A DNA stretch of 64,000 nucleotides, taken from contig NZ_JAEDAO010000001.1 of NCBI RefSeq assembly GCF_016641735.1, positions 992,001 to 1,056,000 of the forward strand, in the 5' to 3' direction. The translations under genes and the position numbers were made by a program. Of the stretch, positions 60,751 through 64,000 are shown piece by piece (within the stretch, counting starts at the first letter, position 1; every line of letters starts with the position of its first letter). Origin of the DNA: Ramlibacter algicola. GTDB taxonomy: Bacteria > Pseudomonadota > Gammaproteobacteria > Burkholderiales > Burkholderiaceae_C. The notes beneath the pieces were generated by a model, which was not told the DNA's origin, ran no database searches, and was given only the letters and a program-made list of their open reading frames with translations.

Positions 60751-60897
60751 AAGAACCTCCATGGCTGGGGCCGCAACCAAGATCGACCCCGATGCCACTT
60801 TGGGCTCGGGGTGGCAGGCGGAAAGTAAGGCTCAGCCATTCCTCAAGCTCGGCCGGAATCGCGCCACCGCGTAGGAAATCACCGCACCCGGAAAGCG

Positions 60898-60922
60898 AAA
60901 GGCCCGCTGACGCGGGCCTTTT
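60898..60922. terminator. Bidirectional terminator
   Basis: AAAGGCCCGC, loop TGAC, GCGGGCCTTTT. The A and T tracts on the two sides let it work in both directions. It lies 32 bases after the stop of the minus-strand lipoprotein gene. The region from 60709 to 60954 shows no gene. Confidence 0.75.
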
Positions 60923-60954
60923 CTACATCACGGGTGGGATCGCCACCCAATGCT

Positions 60955-61527
60955 TTAGCCGGTCACTGGCTTCAGCGTCACGGTCGTGACGATGTTCCCG
61001 TTGAGCGTCAGAGCTCCGCCCGGGTTGACGCCGACCGTCACTGAGGCGCCGACAGACGACGCGGCGCCAAGGACCAGGGCCACGCTACGGCTCGTGGCCA
61101 CGCCGTTCGCGACAGCCCCAGCCGTGGCGACGTTCAGGTTGCACGGGTTGACGGTGACCGTCTTGCCGGTCGCCAGCGCGTGCGACGCCGGGAAGCTCGA
61201 AGTGGTCACTACGAAGATGCAGGAGCCGAACTGCAGGTTGCCGGTGGCCGAATTGTTGCCCTCCGCAATGGCGAACGTGGGAGCGGCTCCGCCGTTGAGG
61301 GTGACCGTCGTTGCAGCCGTCGTGCCCAGGGGGGCTGCGCCGCCCGTGAACGTGAACGCTTGGCCGGTCACTGCCGTCACCAGCGCGGCGCCGGTCGTCG
61401 GATTCACGGACAGGCTGGTGTCGCTGGCGGCCACAAGGGTCGTCGGCGCGTCGTCGCCACCGCCACCGCCGCAGGAAGCCAGCGTTGCGACCGCCACCAC
61501 GGCGGCCAGTTTCCAGATGCTCTTCAT
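60955..61527 (-). CDS. Putative lipoprotein of unknown function
   Basis: A 190-residue protein from ATG 61527 (GAGGGT upstream). The N-terminus KSIWKLAAVVAVATLASCGGGGGDD is a lipoprotein signal with lipobox LASC and a Gly-rich linker. The mature part is rich in Ala, Thr, Val and Gly with repeated short beta-like stretches (SDTSLSVNPTTGAALVTAVTG), and has a pair of Cys residues (GSCIFV and VNPCNL) that could form a disulfide. I do not recognise a family. It is divergent from the YjbH gene with 134 bases between starts. Confidence 0.7.
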   Translation of the reverse strand: MKSIWKLAAVVAVATLASCGGGGGDDAPTTLVAASDTSLSVNPTTGAALVTAVTGQAFTFTGGAAPLGTTAATTVTLNGGAAPTFAIAEGNNSATGNLQFGSCIFVVTTSSFPASHALATGKTVTVNPCNLNVATAGAVANGVATSRSVALVLGAASSVGASVTVGVNPGGALTLNGNIVTTVTLKPVTG

Positions 61528-61661
61528 ACCCTCGTTCCCCACTGTTTGGATAAGCAAGTGGGCGAGCGTACACGGCATGTCACAGATCGTAAATAGCCGG
61601 AAAGCCACGCCCTCGGCAATTCCCGCACAAGTGGACCGCGTCTGTACCATTCGCACCCTTC

Positions 61662-63920
61662 ATGCGCGCCCGCCTCCTGCTCCCCATCGCCGCGGCTTTC
61701 GTGGCATCTCCCGCACTCGCCGTCGACACCACGCTGACCGGCGCGGGTTTTTCCGGACTAGGCATCACGCCGACGGCCGGCTTGCTGTCCTGGGGCAACC
61801 TGGGCACCAGCTATGAGAACCAGGTGTCCGGCATCGCGCGGAACACCAGTGGCCACAACCTCGCGCTCGGCGTCGGATTGCTCCCCAACATGGAAGTGGC
61901 GGGGCGTCTCGCGACCAACTCCCTGCACGACAACTGCTTTTTTTCCGCCGGCGGTTGCGGCGCCCGCGACCTGTCAGCTTCTGGAAAGTTCGGCATCGGC
62001 CTCGACACTGCCGGCCGCTGGAATGCGGCTGTGGGCATCACCGACGTCGGCGGCTCGGTCACCTACTTCCGCAGCTACTACGGCGTCCTCACGTACGACA
62101 CCGGTCCGTTCCAGGCCAGCGGCGGCTTGGCGAAGCGCAGCGGGCGAGGGATCAATGGATCGGCGTCGCCCCTGTCCGGTGCATTCGCTTCGCTCGCTTG
62201 GCAGCCGATGCCCTTGCTGCGGGCGCACGTGGAATACAGCGATGGCAAGGCGTGGGCAGGAGCCCGCGTGTTCGCGCCTCAAGCCTGGCTGCCCGAGGGC
62301 TGGGGGGTGTCTGCGGGTGTCAATGCATCACTGAACCGGTCGCCGCTCACGCAGCGCACGTGGTGGAACGCCGCGCTCACGGTTCCGCTGTACAAGGTGC
62401 CGGCGATGCCTGGGCGAGACAAGGCTCCTTTGCTGCCGCTGCAGGAAGGACAGAGGCGGGAGCCAAGCTATGAGGCCCGAGCGGGCTTGTCGAGTCCGGG
62501 TACGGAATCGAAGAAGGCAGAAGCGCTGGACCCCCGCGTTCAGGGGGATGACAAGAAGGAAGCGGTGCGTTCCCGCCTCCGCGGGAACGACGGGGCTGCG
62601 CCGGGCGGCGCCGCGGCGTCACCGTCTGATGCGCAGTTGCAGGCGCTCGCCAACGCACTGCAAGCGAAGGGGCTGCAGGACATCTGGGTGGGGCGTACCG
62701 CCGATGGCATGGTGGCGGTCCGTGTCGAGAACGGCAGCTGGCAGTGGAATTCGGCCGATGCACTCGGCGTAGCGCTAGGCGTGGTCGCGCGCAACTTGAG
62801 CGAGTCCAGGTCGGGTTACCGGTTGGTGCTGACGGTGCGGCAGGTGCCGTTGGTGGCGGTGACCGGCCAGGCCGACTGCCTGCGCGAATGGATCGAGCAG
62901 CCGTCCAACACCTGTACCGCGGGGCAGCTGTCGACGCCCGGCTCGCAGCCTTTGCGCGACATTCACGACGGTGCCGTGTGGCTGGTGCAGCGGCAGAACC
63001 CGGGCTGGCAGACGCTGCGGGTGTCCATCAGTCCCGTGGTGCGCACCAATTCGGGCACCGAGTTCGGTGCGTTCGATGCCTCCGTGGGCGCGAACATCAA
63101 GGCGCAGCTCCCACTGTGGGCCGGTGCGAGCGTCGAAGGCGCTGTCGACGTGCCGATCGACCAGTCGCGGAACTACGAACCCGAAGGCGTCTTCGGCGAG
63201 CAGCGCGTGCGCTCTGGCATCGAGCGCCTGGCGTTCACGCAGACGACCCGCGTGCCCGTGGAGCGATGGCTAACGGGTGCGCAGGACCAACGTTGGAGTC
63301 CTGGGGCGGTCACGGCGCAAGTCACGGCGGGGCGGGTTGGCCGTTTCTATGACGGCGCACTCGCCGAGCTACGGTGGGAGCCGGGTGAAGGCCGACATCG
63401 CCTGTCTGCGATGGCCGGTGCCCTCCGCAACAACGAGTACATGGGCGGCCTGGGTCCCCTGGGCGGCGTCCGGCGTGCCATGCCCGTGATTGGTAGCTAT
63501 CGGTACAGCGTCATGGCGACGCGCACCGACCTCGAGGCGACTGCCGGCCAATTCATGAACAACGACCGTGGCCTCCGCGTCGGGCTGCGCCAATGGTTTG
63601 CGGACACGGCGGTGAGCGTCTTCTACAAGCGCACGACCACGGACGGCAATCCGGCGCGTCAGCTTGTCGGATTGGAGTTGTCGATTCCGATCGGCCCACG
63701 TCGTGATTGGCAGCCTTTGCCTCACCTGCAGGTTGGTGGCACATCTCGCTTTGCGATCGGGAGGGAAACCACCGTGAGAGAGAGCGGCAGCAATCCGATC
63801 CGCCGGGGCCGCGCCGAGTTGCCGCCAACGCCTGACCTGAACGCCGTCTTCAACTCGGACCGGTCCGGCTTGGCGTACTTCGAGGACAACCTCCGCCGCA
63901 TTCGCGACGCCGCCCGCTAA
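61662..63920 (+). CDS. YjbH-domain outer-membrane exopolysaccharide protein
   Basis: A 752-residue protein with a signal peptide (RARLLLPIAAAFVASPALA, cleavage after about residue 20). TGAGFSGLGITPTAGLLSWG begins the YjbH domain (PF06082), and many alternating beta strands, RYSVMATRTDLEATAGQFMNN and a C-terminal FEDNLRRIRDAAR suggest a large outer-membrane beta-barrel. YjbH-type proteins take part in exopolysaccharide secretion. Residues about 287-311 are REP sequence read in frame, between the two halves of the protein. No YjbE, F or G homologue is in view. Confidence 0.8.
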   Translation: MRARLLLPIAAAFVASPALAVDTTLTGAGFSGLGITPTAGLLSWGNLGTSYENQVSGIARNTSGHNLALGVGLLPNMEVAGRLATNSLHDNCFFSAGGCGARDLSASGKFGIGLDTAGRWNAAVGITDVGGSVTYFRSYYGVLTYDTGPFQASGGLAKRSGRGINGSASPLSGAFASLAWQPMPLLRAHVEYSDGKAWAGARVFAPQAWLPEGWGVSAGVNASLNRSPLTQRTWWNAALTVPLYKVPAMPGRDKAPLLPLQEGQRREPSYEARAGLSSPGTESKKAEALDPRVQGDDKKEAVRSRLRGNDGAAPGGAAASPSDAQLQALANALQAKGLQDIWVGRTADGMVAVRVENGSWQWNSADALGVALGVVARNLSESRSGYRLVLTVRQVPLVAVTGQADCLREWIEQPSNTCTAGQLSTPGSQPLRDIHDGAVWLVQRQNPGWQTLRVSISPVVRTNSGTEFGAFDASVGANIKAQLPLWAGASVEGAVDVPIDQSRNYEPEGVFGEQRVRSGIERLAFTQTTRVPVERWLTGAQDQRWSPGAVTAQVTAGRVGRFYDGALAELRWEPGEGRHRLSAMAGALRNNEYMGGLGPLGGVRRAMPVIGSYRYSVMATRTDLEATAGQFMNNDRGLRVGLRQWFADTAVSVFYKRTTTDGNPARQLVGLELSIPIGPRRDWQPLPHLQVGGTSRFAIGRETTVRESGSNPIRRGRAELPPTPDLNAVFNSDRSGLAYFEDNLRRIRDAAR
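62520..62594. repeat. REP-derived segment inside the YjbH gene
   Basis: Contains GGACCCCCGCGTTCAGGGGG-type palindrome followed by ATGAC and then GTTCCCGCCTCCGCGGGAAC with GACGGGG, that is, two REP half-units in the same direction. It keeps the frame and encodes the tell-tale RSRLRGNDG. Confidence 0.85.
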
Positions 63921-63931
63921 TGGACTCGTAA

Positions 63932-63954
63932 GCAGTGGCACTCCACGCCACTGC
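63932..63954. terminator. Hairpin downstream of the YjbH gene
   Basis: GCAGTGGC, loop ACTCCAC, GCCACTGC, a perfect 8-base stem twelve bases after the stop. No T-tract follows, so its terminator role is uncertain. The last 46 bases of the window show nothing else. Confidence 0.4.
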
Positions 63955-64000
63955 CATGAACTTGTGCGCACATTGCCGCAGAGTGCCGCGCAAGTGAGTC

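Noticed and set aside
60589..60828. Small open frame across the tRNA-Leu gene
   Set aside because: It is only the tRNA sequence read through; the cloverleaf is complete.

Overview
The window looks like chromosomal DNA of a high-GC betaproteobacterium, most likely Burkholderiales (Comamonadaceae-like). This is an inference from the codon and base composition, the polyhydroxyalkanoate (PHA) granule proteins, the dispersed REP-type palindromes and the gene families present. No rRNA or other decisive marker is in view.

Region 1 (1-10.7 kb) is lipid and storage metabolism: the end of a zinc aminopeptidase gene, a PHA-system protein, a class III CoA-transferase, an acyl-CoA-binding protein, a wax-ester synthase/diacylglycerol acyltransferase, a hemerythrin-like protein, a TPR protein, a TetR regulator, a patatin-like lipase, a phasin, and a 661-residue two-domain fatty acyl-CoA reductase. 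The reductase and the wax synthase together would give a short acyl-CoA to fatty alcohol to wax ester route next to PHA granule genes.

Region 2 (10.7-23.2 kb) starts with rmlA and holds an unusual, tightly coupled operon: a GT-C-like membrane protein and a WbqC protein on the minus strand, then on the plus strand a GtrB/ArnC-like glycosyltransferase, two methyltransferases, a beta-propeller protein, a left-handed beta-helix acyltransferase, a free acyl carrier protein, an SDR reductase, a GNAT acyltransferase, a stand-alone amino-acid-type adenylation enzyme, a GtrA flippase and a WecE transaminase. I read this as a system that makes a dTDP-4-amino-4,6-dideoxyhexose, acylates it from a carrier protein, loads it on a polyprenyl phosphate, flips it and attaches it in the periplasm. 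It is the most interesting part of the window.

Region 3 (23.2-45.7 kb) is a Wzx/Wzy-type polysaccharide locus: Wzz-like protein, Wzy candidate, Wzx, 2OG-Fe(II) oxygenase, several glycosyltransferases, a three-enzyme UDP-2-acetamido-2,6-dideoxy-L-hexose module, a WecA-type initiating transferase, rmlB, two acyltransferase-3 proteins, ugd, fcl and galE. A small GIY-YIG nuclease gene lies between clusters of REP palindromes, and a PDZ protein with a degraded protease active site follows galE.

Region 4 (45.9-59.7 kb) is a second polysaccharide locus with its own initiating enzyme: manC, rmlD, rmlC, a PglC/WbaP-type sugar transferase and gmd in high-GC DNA, then a visibly lower-GC cassette (about 51.1-59.65 kb) with a flippase, glycosyltransferases, a pyruvyltransferase, a polymerase/ligase and an O-acyltransferase joined by overlapping GTG and TTG starts. 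Sugar donors predicted over both loci are dTDP-L-Rha, GDP-L-Fuc, UDP-GlcA, UDP-Gal, UDP-L-QuiNAc or FucNAc, and dTDP-Fuc4N.

Region 5 (59.7-64 kb) has cysM, a tRNA-Leu(CAA), a lipoprotein and a YjbH-type outer-membrane protein. Two coding genes in the window (the PDZ protein and the YjbH protein) carry translated palindromic repeats inside their reading frames. All intergenic stretches over 300 bases are covered by repeat entries; nearly every other gap is short.
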